From contig QAYY01000010.1 in NCBI GenBank assembly GCA_003054665.1, forward strand, positions 62,001 through 126,000: 64,000 bases of DNA, written 5' to 3'. Numbering within the stretch: the first letter of the stretch is position 1; each line of letters opens with the position of its first letter. This document shows, in pieces, positions 47,082 to 54,732 of the stretch. The notes beneath the pieces were generated by a model. The model was not told the origin of the DNA, searched no databases, and saw only the letters and a program-made list of their open reading frames with translations. The DNA comes from Opitutaceae bacterium EW11. Lineage in GTDB: Bacteria > Verrucomicrobiota > Verrucomicrobiia > Opitutales > Opitutaceae. A program made the translations under genes and the position numbers.

Positions 47082-49508
47082 ATGAACCATCTCCGCTTCG
47101 CCCTTCGGCAGTTCGGCAAATCGCCCGGCTTCACCGCCATCGCCGTCCTCACGCTGGCGCTGGGAATCGCGTCTGCGACGACGCTGTTCAGCGTGATCCA
47201 AGCCCTGGTCATTCACCCCTTCCCGTATCCGGACGCGGAGCAGATCGTCTACGTGCGCTCGAACAGCGGGCAACCGCTGTCGACGGCCGACTACAACGAC
47301 CTCGTCAAGGAACTGCGCAGTCTGTCCGAGCTGGGGGCCTATGTGCCGCGTCGGATCAACCTGGGCGGCGAGCGTGCGGAATCGGTGCCGGCGATCCTCT
47401 GCACCTCGGGCGTGCTTCGTGCGCTCGGCATCCAGCCGATGCTGGGCCGCTGGTTCACGCCGTCGGACGACGAGCCGGGCGCCGAGGCCGTTGCGGTGAT
47501 CAGCCACGCGCTCTGGCTCCAGCGCTTCCAGGGTGACTCCGCCGTGGTCGGTTCGGTGCAGCAGGTCGACGGCCGCGCGACCAGAATCGTCGGCGTGATG
47601 CCGGCGACCTTCGAGTTTTCAAGCCCGTGGTATCAGGGTTCCGACTACCAGCTCTGGGCCCCGCTGCACTTCACGCCCGATGAAATGAAGGACCGGGGAA
47701 GCCACTGGATGCTCGGCCTGGGGCGCCTGAAACCGGGGGTCACGCTGGCGCAGGCCGACGCCGAGATCAAAGCGGTCGGGGCGCGCCTGGCCGCCGCGTA
47801 TCCAGACACCAATACCGGCAAACCTTTCCTGGCCGTCTCCATCCGGCAGGAAATCACGAGACAAACGGCCTCCGGCCTTCGCCCGCTGGGCGCCGCGGTG
47901 GTGCTGCTCATGCTCGTGGTCTGCGCCAACGTCGCCGGGCTCCTGCTCGCGCGCGGCAAACGCCGCGAGGCCGAGTTCGGCATTCGCCTGGCGCTGGGCG
48001 CATCGAGAAAGGCTCTCGCGCTCCAGCTTCTCGGCGAAACGCTCGTTCTCGCCCTGCTCGGCTGCGCCGTGGGCGTGATCCTTTCGCTCTGGGGCGTAGC
48101 CGTGGTCCGGAACTTGATTCCAGCGACGCTCATCATCGAGGCGCGAAGAGCGGCCATCGACGTCCACGGCTGGGTCCTCCCCTTCGCCGCCGGCGCCGGC
48201 CTGCTCGCGGCGCTGCTTTCCGGGGTCGCTCCCGCGATCACGGCGGTGCGGGGCTCGGTCGGCGCTTCGCTGCACGAATCGGGAAGGACGCAGACGGGTT
48301 CGCGCGTCCACCGTCGCCTCCTCCGGCGGCTCGTCATGGCCCAGACGGCGGTGACGGTGCTCCTCGCCTATGGCGCAATCCTGTTCACCGGAAGCTACGT
48401 GAACGTCGTTCGGGCGAATCGCGCGCTGGAGACCGACCAGGTGCTCACCGTCGAAATCGCGCCGAAGGGCGAGCGATACAAAGCCGTCGGCACCCGGATC
48501 CAGTTCTGGAACGCCATGATGGAGCGCGTTCGGAGCCTTCCGGGAGTGGAACGCGCCGCAATGACGACCAAACTTCCCCTGGAGGGCGGAAACAATTTCG
48601 ACGTGCTGGCCGACGGCGAAACGTTCGACGCCAAAGTCCGCCGCCCGCTCGTCGAGAACTCCGGCGTCTCGCCCGACTATTTCGCCGCGATGGGCATCGG
48701 CTGGCTGCGAGGCAACCCGGTCGATTTTGTCACCCCCAAGGGCCCCGTTTTCCCCGCGGTGATCAACCAAACTCTTGCGCGCAAGGTCTGGCCGCAGACC
48801 GATCCGCTGCAGCACCAACTGCGCATCAACATGCCGAATTCTCCTTATGTTTTTCAGGTCGTCGGCGTGGTGGAGGATGTACGGCAATGGGGCGCGGAGG
48901 CCGCGCCCATGCCCGAACTCTATTATGCCTGCACGCTGAACGGACTACCCGAAGAAGCGCTCCCGCCGAACAGCGCCTACCTGGTGGTGCGCGCTCGTGG
49001 GGATGCGCGCGGCCTTACCGCCGCGATCCGGGAAGAGCTCGCCAGACTCGACCCGGGTCTGGCCGTGTCGCGCGTCCGCACGATGTCCGGAGTGCTCCAT
49101 GACGCCGGCAGCAGCCGCCGGTTCTCCTCCGGCTTGGTGAATCTGTTCACCACGATCGCCGTCGTGCTCGCCGCAATCGGCGTGTATGGAACGCTCTCCT
49201 ACAACCTGGCCCAGCGCACCCGTGAATTCGGAGTCCGCATCGCCGTCGGCGCCCAGCGACGCCACATCTTCGCCCTCGTGCTTGCTGAGACCTCCCGCTG
49301 GCTGCTCGGAGGGCTTCTGCCCGGGATTGCGCTCTCCGTCGGCTGCGCCTTCGCCGCGGGCAGATGGGTCTACGGCGTGGATCCACTCAGCCCGCTGACC
49401 GTGCTTCTTGGTGCGGGCGGCGTCGGTGTGGTGCTGTTGCTCGCTTGTCTGGCCCCCGCCAGGCGCGCCACCAGAATCAATCCCGTGGACGCTTTGCGCG
49501 CGGAGTGA
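47082..49508 (+). CDS. orphan MacB/FtsX-type ABC permease (ADOP-like)
   Basis: 808 residues. The N-terminal segment LRFALRQFGKSPGFTAIAVL, TM1, a MacB periplasmic core domain (~50-240), FtsX helices at ~280-400, a second periplasmic domain and a second FtsX block at ~690-800 form the duplicated permease layout. There is no ATPase gene next to it, as in the acidobacterial duplicated orphan permease family, so it may borrow an ATPase encoded elsewhere or work in mechanotransmission. It is a distant paralogue of the two permeases at 56.7-61.6 kb. Confidence 0.88.
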   Translation: MNHLRFALRQFGKSPGFTAIAVLTLALGIASATTLFSVIQALVIHPFPYPDAEQIVYVRSNSGQPLSTADYNDLVKELRSLSELGAYVPRRINLGGERAESVPAILCTSGVLRALGIQPMLGRWFTPSDDEPGAEAVAVISHALWLQRFQGDSAVVGSVQQVDGRATRIVGVMPATFEFSSPWYQGSDYQLWAPLHFTPDEMKDRGSHWMLGLGRLKPGVTLAQADAEIKAVGARLAAAYPDTNTGKPFLAVSIRQEITRQTASGLRPLGAAVVLLMLVVCANVAGLLLARGKRREAEFGIRLALGASRKALALQLLGETLVLALLGCAVGVILSLWGVAVVRNLIPATLIIEARRAAIDVHGWVLPFAAGAGLLAALLSGVAPAITAVRGSVGASLHESGRTQTGSRVHRRLLRRLVMAQTAVTVLLAYGAILFTGSYVNVVRANRALETDQVLTVEIAPKGERYKAVGTRIQFWNAMMERVRSLPGVERAAMTTKLPLEGGNNFDVLADGETFDAKVRRPLVENSGVSPDYFAAMGIGWLRGNPVDFVTPKGPVFPAVINQTLARKVWPQTDPLQHQLRINMPNSPYVFQVVGVVEDVRQWGAEAAPMPELYYACTLNGLPEEALPPNSAYLVVRARGDARGLTAAIREELARLDPGLAVSRVRTMSGVLHDAGSSRRFSSGLVNLFTTIAVVLAAIGVYGTLSYNLAQRTREFGVRIAVGAQRRHIFALVLAETSRWLLGGLLPGIALSVGCAFAAGRWVYGVDPLSPLTVLLGAGGVGVVLLLACLAPARRATRINPVDALRAE

Positions 49509-49611
49509 AGCCCCCCCCGGAATTCGAGGTTTTCTTCCTCTCCCTGTAACTCTTCGGCCCTTTCCCGGGTTATGGGAGTATCCCCGTCCTCGGGGTTCAC
49601 CGTCCCCTTCC

Positions 49612-50367
49612 ATGAAAATCCATCACACCCTGCTTTTTGCCGCAGGCCTCGCGGCCTCCGCCGTCGCGTATGCCGGCTATGACTACAAGGAGTCGTTCTC
49701 GCAGACAGGCGCGTTCGACCCGAACGGAACGCTCTCCCTCTCCAACGTGAACGGCAGCATCACGGTCGAGACCTGGGATAAAAACGAGATCCTCATCGAA
49801 GGAGAAAAACGGGCGAAAACCGAGGACGAGCTGAAGCGCGTCGAACTGAAGATCGATCTCACGCAGAAACGCGCCGACATCGACGTCCACCTTCCCAAAC
49901 GCACCGGTTTCGGCTCGACGATCCGCGCCGACGTCGTTTTTCGCATCAAGATTCCCGCCACTGCTTCGATCGACGAGATCCATTCCGTGAACGCCTCGGT
50001 CGTCATCGAAGGCGTGCACGGCGGAGTGCGGGCCGAAAACGTGAACGGTCGGATTCGCGCCCACAACATCTCTGGCAACGTGCGCCTCAAGACGGTCAAC
50101 GGCTCCGTCGACGCGAGTCTCGTCAAGCTCGACGGCAAGGACGAGGTCGCGGTCAAGACCGTGAACGGCGGCATCAAGCTGGCCGTCCCCTCCGGCGCGA
50201 GCGCGAAGCTCGAAGCCTCTGTGGTCAACGGCCATGTCGACTGCGAAATCCCGATCAAAGTCCAAGGCCACCTCAGCCACCGTCGCATTTCCGGCACGAT
50301 CGGAGACGGCGCGGGCAGCATCGACGCCTCGACCGTCAACGGAAGCGTCCAGATCTCCAAGACCTGA
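49612..50367 (+). CDS. secreted DUF4097-like beta-helix protein
   Basis: 251 residues with a signal peptide (to ~AYAGY). The mature part is built of short beta repeats around a VNG turn (LSNVNGSITVETW, IHSVNASVVIEG, VRAENVNGRIRAHN, LKTVNGSVDA, VKTVNGGIKL, ASTVNGSVQI), the hallmark of DUF4097/DUF4098 adhesin-like beta-helix proteins. Such proteins are periplasmic or surface located and of unknown role. It ends before a strong bidirectional terminator. Confidence 0.85.
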   Translation: MKIHHTLLFAAGLAASAVAYAGYDYKESFSQTGAFDPNGTLSLSNVNGSITVETWDKNEILIEGEKRAKTEDELKRVELKIDLTQKRADIDVHLPKRTGFGSTIRADVVFRIKIPATASIDEIHSVNASVVIEGVHGGVRAENVNGRIRAHNISGNVRLKTVNGSVDASLVKLDGKDEVAVKTVNGGIKLAVPSGASAKLEASVVNGHVDCEIPIKVQGHLSHRRISGTIGDGAGSIDASTVNGSVQISKT

Positions 50368-50510
50368 GCCGCCCCTTCGGCCCGGCCTGCGTTCTTTGCC
50401 GGGGTCCGGCGCAACATCTCCGCGCTCCGGACGCCAACGTTTTTCCCTCGCACCCAATCGCAGTCCGCTCACGCCCAGCTTCCGCCCGAGTGCGGGCGTT
50501 CGGATGACAA

Positions 50511-50538
50511 AAAGGCGCGGTGCATGCACCGCGCCTTT
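50511..50538. terminator. perfect 28-bp palindromic bidirectional terminator
   Basis: A perfect palindrome with aaaggcgcggtgca in one half and its complement in the other. On either strand the stem ends in a short T tract. It lies 143 bp downstream of the DUF4097-like gene and also faces the convergent Ig-protein gene. Confidence 0.75.
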
Positions 50539-50556
50539 GCGCATTGTTCCACTCCG

Positions 50557-50585
50557 AAAAAGGGCGCGCCCCGGGAGGCGCGCCC
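50557..50585 (-). terminator. rho-independent terminator of the Ig-repeat gene
   Basis: On the minus strand gggcgcgcc and ggcgcgccc form a 9-bp stem with a 6-nt loop followed by five T. It starts 9 nt after the stop codon of the Ig-repeat gene. Confidence 0.8.
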
Positions 50586-50594
50586 GACGTTGAC

Positions 50595-52883
50595 TTACTT
50601 CTCTTCGTAGACCTCGACCAGAGCCACGCCGGTGGTCCCGTTTTTACCGGAGACCTGTGCGGTGTAAGCGCCGGGGGCGAGAGTGAGGACCAGGGCCGCG
50701 TCCTTGCTGCCCGACTTCCAGGCAAAGGCGCTCGTTGCCGAAAAATCGGCCGTGAGTCCCGCCGTCCAGTCGTCGTTCTGCGCGATCTGCGTGCTGCCGC
50801 TGAACACGGTTAGCACCGGATCGGACAGATAGCCGGACACGTTGAACGCATCGAGCGCCGGGCCGGAGGCGCGGATCAGGACTTTTTTGGGCGCGCTTCC
50901 CTTGATGATGAAGCCGGCGATCAGGACCTGGTCGCCGGTCCCGACAAAGCCGCGCGTGGAGATGTTGTAGAGATCGGAGTCCGATTCCTCCTCGTCATCC
51001 GAGCCGGGCCTGGAGGTCGTGACCGTCAGGGTGGCGGCCGAGCTCGTCACGGATCCGCCGGAGTTCGAAACGACCACGGTGTAGCTGCCCGCGTCGGTCG
51101 CCTGGGCGGACGCGATCGTGTAGCTCGAGGCGGTCGCGCCGGAAACCGCCGCACCGTCCTTGCTCCACTGATACGCCAGCGAGGTGCCGCTTGCCGTGAC
51201 CGAGAGAACGACCGTGGTGCCGGCCACGACGGTCGCGCTCTGCGGCTGAGACGCGATCGTGGGCGCCGCCGTCCCCGTGCCCCCGCCTGAGCCGCCGCCC
51301 GTGCCTCCACCGGTGCCGCCACCCGACGTGGAAACCGTGAGTGTCGCGGCGTTGCTGGTGACCGAGCCGGCCGAGTTGGAAACGACGACGGTGTAGCTGC
51401 CCGCGTCGCCGGCGGCCGCCGAGGCGATGGAATAACTGGCCGAGGTCGCGCCCGAGAGCGCGGTTCCGTCCTTCTTCCATTGATACGTGAGCGAGGTGCC
51501 CGCCGCCGTGACGGAGAAGGTGACGCCGCCGCCCGCGGTGATCACGGCGCTTTGCGGCTGGCCAGTGATCGACGGGGCCGTGACCGTGGCCGAAATCGTA
51601 AGCGTGGCGGCCGAGCTCGTCACCGAGCCGGCCGAATTCGAAACGACCACGGTGTAGCTGCCCGCGTCGGTCGACGCGGCCGAGGCGATGCTGTACGTCG
51701 CGCTCGTCGCGCCGGAGATCGCGGTGCCGTCCTTTTTCCACTGATAGCTCAGGGGGGCCGTGCCGTTGGCGGCGACCGAGAAGCTCACCGAGCCGCCGGC
51801 TGTCGCGGTCGCGCTCTGGGGCTGCGTCGTGATCGTCGGCGCCGTGGCGGCAGCGTTCACCGTCAGCGTCGCCGCACTGCTCGTCGCCGAGCCCGCGCTG
51901 TTCGACACCACCACGGTGTAACTGCCGGCATCGGTCGTGGCCGCCGACGCGATACTGTACGTCGCGCTCGTCGCGCCCGAGATCGCGGTGCCGTCCTTCT
52001 TCCACTGATACGTCAACGGCGCGGTTCCCGCGGCGACCACGGAGAAGCTCGCGCTGCCTCCGGTGGTGATAGTGGCGCTCTGGGGCTGCGTGGTAATGGT
52101 CGGCGCCGTCGTGGCGGCGTTCACCGTCAGCGTCGCCGCGTTGCTCGTCGCCGAGCCCGCGCTGTTCGAGACCACCACGGTGTAGTTGCCGGCGTCGGTC
52201 GTGGCCGCCGAGGCGATGCTGTACGTCGCGCTCGTCGCCCCGGAAATCGCCGTGCCGTCCTTCTTCCACTGATACGCCAGCGGCGCCGTGCCGCTCGCGC
52301 CCACGGTGAAGCTGGCCGGGTTGCCCGCCGTGACCGTCGCGCTCTGCGGCTGCGTGGTGATCGACGGCGCGGTGGCCGCCGGGCCGGACACGTTGATGAC
52401 GTAGTTGAACACGGCCGTGGTGCCTCCGGTGGCGCCGGATTTCTCGAACGCCTGAATGGTCACCGTGTAGGCGCCAGCCGTCGTCGGATTACCGTGCAGA
52501 TAGAGGTTCGTCGTGTTGATCGTCCCCGACGAAATGCCTCCCGTGGTTGCGGTCGCCGTGGTGTAGAAAAGCAGGCCGGGCGGCACCGTGCCGCCGACCT
52601 TCCACGATTTCGGAGTCGAAGGAGTGCCCGTGATCGCGAAGGCGAAACTCGCGGCGGTCCCGACCGTGGCCGAAGCAGGGCTGGGCGTGGTGGGGACAAA
52701 CGTGGTCGCCCCGGCCATCGTCTGGACCGCGCCGAGCGCGGCGGCGCTGGCGACAACGGTCTTGAAGACGTCGCCGGTCGGGCGTTCCAGGATGTATTCG
52801 GCATCCTGAAAAAGCACCTTCAGCATCGGCACGCGCTGCAGGAGCGCGAGGAGGAGGAGCGACGGCAGGTTCAGGTGACGCAT
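50595..52883 (-). CDS. surface protein with five tandem Ig-like domains
   Basis: About 762 residues. After a ~60-residue N-terminal segment (VPMLKVLFQDAEYILERP) and a putative-Ig/cadherin-like domain (~65-180), five Ig-like repeats follow, each starting (S/T)ITxQPQSATV(T)AG and containing YQWKKDG and DAGSYTVVVSN. A GGGTGGG linker separates repeats 4 and 5. An acidic linker (PGSDDEEESDSD) leads to a C-terminal ~130-residue domain (LIRASGPALDAF, then AQNDDW and LAPGAYTAQVSG) common in Opitutus-type proteins. It is probably an extracellular adhesion or matrix protein. The start at 52883 (MRHLNLP) is preferred; an upstream start at 53033 would translate a hairpin. Confidence 0.82.
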   Translation of the reverse strand: MRHLNLPSLLLLALLQRVPMLKVLFQDAEYILERPTGDVFKTVVASAAALGAVQTMAGATTFVPTTPSPASATVGTAASFAFAITGTPSTPKSWKVGGTVPPGLLFYTTATATTGGISSGTINTTNLYLHGNPTTAGAYTVTIQAFEKSGATGGTTAVFNYVINVSGPAATAPSITTQPQSATVTAGNPASFTVGASGTAPLAYQWKKDGTAISGATSATYSIASAATTDAGNYTVVVSNSAGSATSNAATLTVNAATTAPTITTQPQSATITTGGSASFSVVAAGTAPLTYQWKKDGTAISGATSATYSIASAATTDAGSYTVVVSNSAGSATSSAATLTVNAAATAPTITTQPQSATATAGGSVSFSVAANGTAPLSYQWKKDGTAISGATSATYSIASAASTDAGSYTVVVSNSAGSVTSSAATLTISATVTAPSITGQPQSAVITAGGGVTFSVTAAGTSLTYQWKKDGTALSGATSASYSIASAAAGDAGSYTVVVSNSAGSVTSNAATLTVSTSGGGTGGGTGGGSGGGTGTAAPTIASQPQSATVVAGTTVVLSVTASGTSLAYQWSKDGAAVSGATASSYTIASAQATDAGSYTVVVSNSGGSVTSSAATLTVTTSRPGSDDEEESDSDLYNISTRGFVGTGDQVLIAGFIIKGSAPKKVLIRASGPALDAFNVSGYLSDPVLTVFSGSTQIAQNDDWTAGLTADFSATSAFAWKSGSKDAALVLTLAPGAYTAQVSGKNGTTGVALVEVYEEK
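51010..52380 (-). repeat. tandem Ig-domain coding repeats
   Basis: Five direct repeats of about 260-270 bp encode the Ig-like domains. Repeats 1-3 are the closest to each other at DNA level, including long nearly identical stretches around the YQWKKDGTAISGATSATYSI codons, which points to recent duplication or gene conversion. Confidence 0.8.
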
Positions 52884-52987
52884 CCGCACGACGAAAGCGC
52901 GGAAACGGGCGAGGCCGGACGGGAAAACGGCGTTTGTCGCGGAAGGGCGGGCCTCGGTGCGGGCCCGCACGGCAAACAGCCGGCGAG

Positions 52988-53011
52988 GCGCCGGCATCCG
53001 TGTGCCGGCGC
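52988..53011. repeat. hairpin between the DUF4266 gene and the Ig-repeat gene
   Basis: Perfect 9-bp arms (gcgccggca / tgccggcgc) with a 6-nt loop, in the 168-bp space between two minus-strand genes. There is no T-run. It could attenuate read-through from the flavinylation-type cluster into the Ig-protein gene. Confidence 0.5.
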
Positions 53012-53051
53012 GAGTGAAGGATAATAGCGCCATTGTGTTTTACTCCAGGGA

Positions 53052-53273
53052 TCAGTTGCAGCCGCAACCGCTTCCGCCCACGCCCCGGCCGCCGGATGCC
53101 GCTTCGCGGGAAAAGAAGATGTGTTCGGAAAGGGAGGTCGCCAGCGGATCGCGATCCGGGCGCATCTCGTAGCTCGCCAGCGTCGCACGCTGCCAGGGTT
53201 GCACGCTGGTGCAGGCGGAGAGGGAGAGCCCCGCGAGGGCGAGGCCGAGGAGGATCAGACGCTGTGGTTTCAT
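53052..53273 (-). CDS. DUF4266-like small lipoprotein
   Basis: 73 residues. A lipoprotein signal peptide with lipobox LSAC (Cys21) is followed by a ~50-residue mature chain with PWQRATLASYEM, DRDPLATSLSEHIFFSREAA and a Gly/Cys-rich end GGRGVGGSGCGCN. The layout matches my recollection of DUF4266 proteins. The C-terminal CxC could bind metal or form a redox pair. It is the last gene of the four-gene cluster and overlaps the thioredoxin-like gene by 4 bp (ATGA, 53270-53273 on the minus strand). Confidence 0.82.
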   Translation of the reverse strand: MKPQRLILLGLALAGLSLSACTSVQPWQRATLASYEMRPDRDPLATSLSEHIFFSREAASGGRGVGGSGCGCN

Positions 53274-53770
53274 GATTTTTCGTCCAGGAGCTGGGAGATT
53301 TCTTTGCGGAGTTCCTCGTCGGTCGTTGGATGGTAACCGCGGTGCACGAAACGCACCTTGCCGGTGCGATCGAGAAGGTAGGAAGTCGGCATCGTCGGGA
53401 CTTGCACCTGCCCGACGAGCTGCTGCTGGGCGTCGCGCACCACTGCGAACTCCGGCTTCATGCGGGAGAGGAACGCTTCATACGCCGGCCGGCGCTCGTC
53501 GACGCTGACGCCGAGAATGCGCAGACCGCGATCGGCATACTCGTGGTGGATCTTGTTGAGCGCCGGGAAGGACGCCTTGCAGGGGCCGCACCACGAAGCC
53601 CAGAAGTCCACGAGCACCACCTTGCCCGCCAGATCGGCGGGAAGCGCGCCTTCGAACTTAACGCGTTCGAGAGCGGGGAAAGCCGCGCCCGGAGTGAGCT
53701 CGGCGCGAACGACGGAGCCCGCGAGCAGCAGGGCGCCAAGTAGGACGTGCAGTTTAGTTTTGAACGACAT
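53270..53770 (-). CDS. TlpA/ResA-like periplasmic thioredoxin
   Basis: 166 residues with a signal peptide (~1-23). The thioredoxin fold has the active site WCGPC (Cys61, Cys64) in DFWASWCGPCKASFPAL and the cis-Pro loop PTMPTSYLLD. TlpA-like proteins reduce or shuffle disulfides outside the cytoplasm, often for metalloprotein maturation. Here it sits between ApbE and the DUF4266 lipoprotein, whose cysteines are an obvious candidate substrate. It overlaps the ApbE gene by 17 bp and the DUF4266 gene by 4 bp. Confidence 0.93.
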   Translation of the reverse strand: MSFKTKLHVLLGALLLAGSVVRAELTPGAAFPALERVKFEGALPADLAGKVVLVDFWASWCGPCKASFPALNKIHHEYADRGLRILGVSVDERRPAYEAFLSRMKPEFAVVRDAQQQLVGQVQVPTMPTSYLLDRTGKVRFVHRGYHPTTDEELRKEISQLLDEKS

Positions 53771-54728
53771 GTTTGAAAAATCCTCGGGTGCGGAAACGCG
53801 TGCCGCTTCCCACCAGCATTCCTTCGGTGCCGAAATGTGACTCGATCATGCGCACCCCCAGCTCGGTCCCCGCGATGAAACTCGCGGTGGAAAGGATGCC
53901 GGCGTGCAGACACGACGGCGCGATCACGGTGGATTGCGCGCAGCCGTTCATGACCGGACGTCCGGTGCGGACGTCGATGATGTGTCCGAAGCGGCGTCCA
54001 CCGAGGGTGAACCCGCGCAAATAGTCCCCCGAGGACGCCATCGCGGCATTCCTCAAGGCGACGCTCTCCCGATGCGAGCCGGGACGATCGGGGTCCTCGA
54101 TCCCGATGTGCCACGCAGGGCGGCCCGGAGGCGCGCCCACCCCGCGAAGGTCGTGGCCGAAATCGACGAGCACGTGGTCGAGCCCGTGCCCCGCGGCGAG
54201 TTCCGCCACGCAGTCGACGGCGTACTCCTTGCCCCAGCCGCCGAAGTCGAGCGCCATCCCCGGCTCGGGGAGGAAGACGCTGCCCGGCCGACGTGCGACT
54301 TTTCGCCAGCCCACCAGGCGTCGGGCGGCATCTATCTCCGCCTGCGTTGGGATCCGCGGCTGGGCCGCCTTGTAGTCCCAGGCTCGCATCAGCGGGAGCG
54401 CAGACGGATCGATCAAGCCTTCCGACGTGCGGAAAACCAGTTCGCAGAGGTCGAGCATCCGGTCCATCTCCGCGTCGACCTCGACCGGAGCCACGCCCGC
54501 CGCGGCGTTGATGCGTGAGACGAGGCTGTCGGGACGGAAACGCGAATAACGCTGCTCGAAGTCGGTCACCCACTGGACGGCGGCGCGCTGAAACGCCTCC
54601 GCCTGACGCGGATCGTCGGTCGCGAACATCAGCACACATTCCGTGCCGAGCGCGCGCCATGCAACGCGCCGGAGGGCGGGTCCGGAGCTCGCCGACGAAG
54701 ACGGCTTGAGCTGTGCGGGGGCCGACAT
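53754..54728 (-). CDS. ApbE-family FAD:protein FMN transferase
   Basis: 324 residues. Family features: ALGTECVLMF at the N-terminus, FGGWGKEYAVDCV (usual GGxxKGYAxD), LVDFGHDLRGVG (usual GGN/D), and GHIIDVRTGRPV with the following STVIAPS. The conserved metal-binding Asp of the AD(A/S)LST motif is Gly277 here (HAGILST), so the active site is unusual. ApbE enzymes attach FMN from FAD to Thr or Ser in target proteins. No clear signal peptide or lipobox is visible at the chosen start. The gene directly upstream, 4 bp away, encodes a protein with the ApbE target motif. Confidence 0.88.
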   Translation of the reverse strand: MSAPAQLKPSSSASSGPALRRVAWRALGTECVLMFATDDPRQAEAFQRAAVQWVTDFEQRYSRFRPDSLVSRINAAAGVAPVEVDAEMDRMLDLCELVFRTSEGLIDPSALPLMRAWDYKAAQPRIPTQAEIDAARRLVGWRKVARRPGSVFLPEPGMALDFGGWGKEYAVDCVAELAAGHGLDHVLVDFGHDLRGVGAPPGRPAWHIGIEDPDRPGSHRESVALRNAAMASSGDYLRGFTLGGRRFGHIIDVRTGRPVMNGCAQSTVIAPSCLHAGILSTASFIAGTELGVRMIESHFGTEGMLVGSGTRFRTRGFFKHVVQN

Positions 54729-54732
54729 GCGC

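Noticed and set aside
51010-52380. Regularly spaced repeats that could suggest a CRISPR array
   Set aside because: The period is about 260-270 bp, the repeats are translated as Ig domains, and there are no short identical repeats with unique spacers or cas genes.
53033-53172. Small plus-strand open frames around the DUF4266 gene
   Set aside because: They are antisense to the lipoprotein gene, whose lipobox and C-terminal motif identify it as the real gene.
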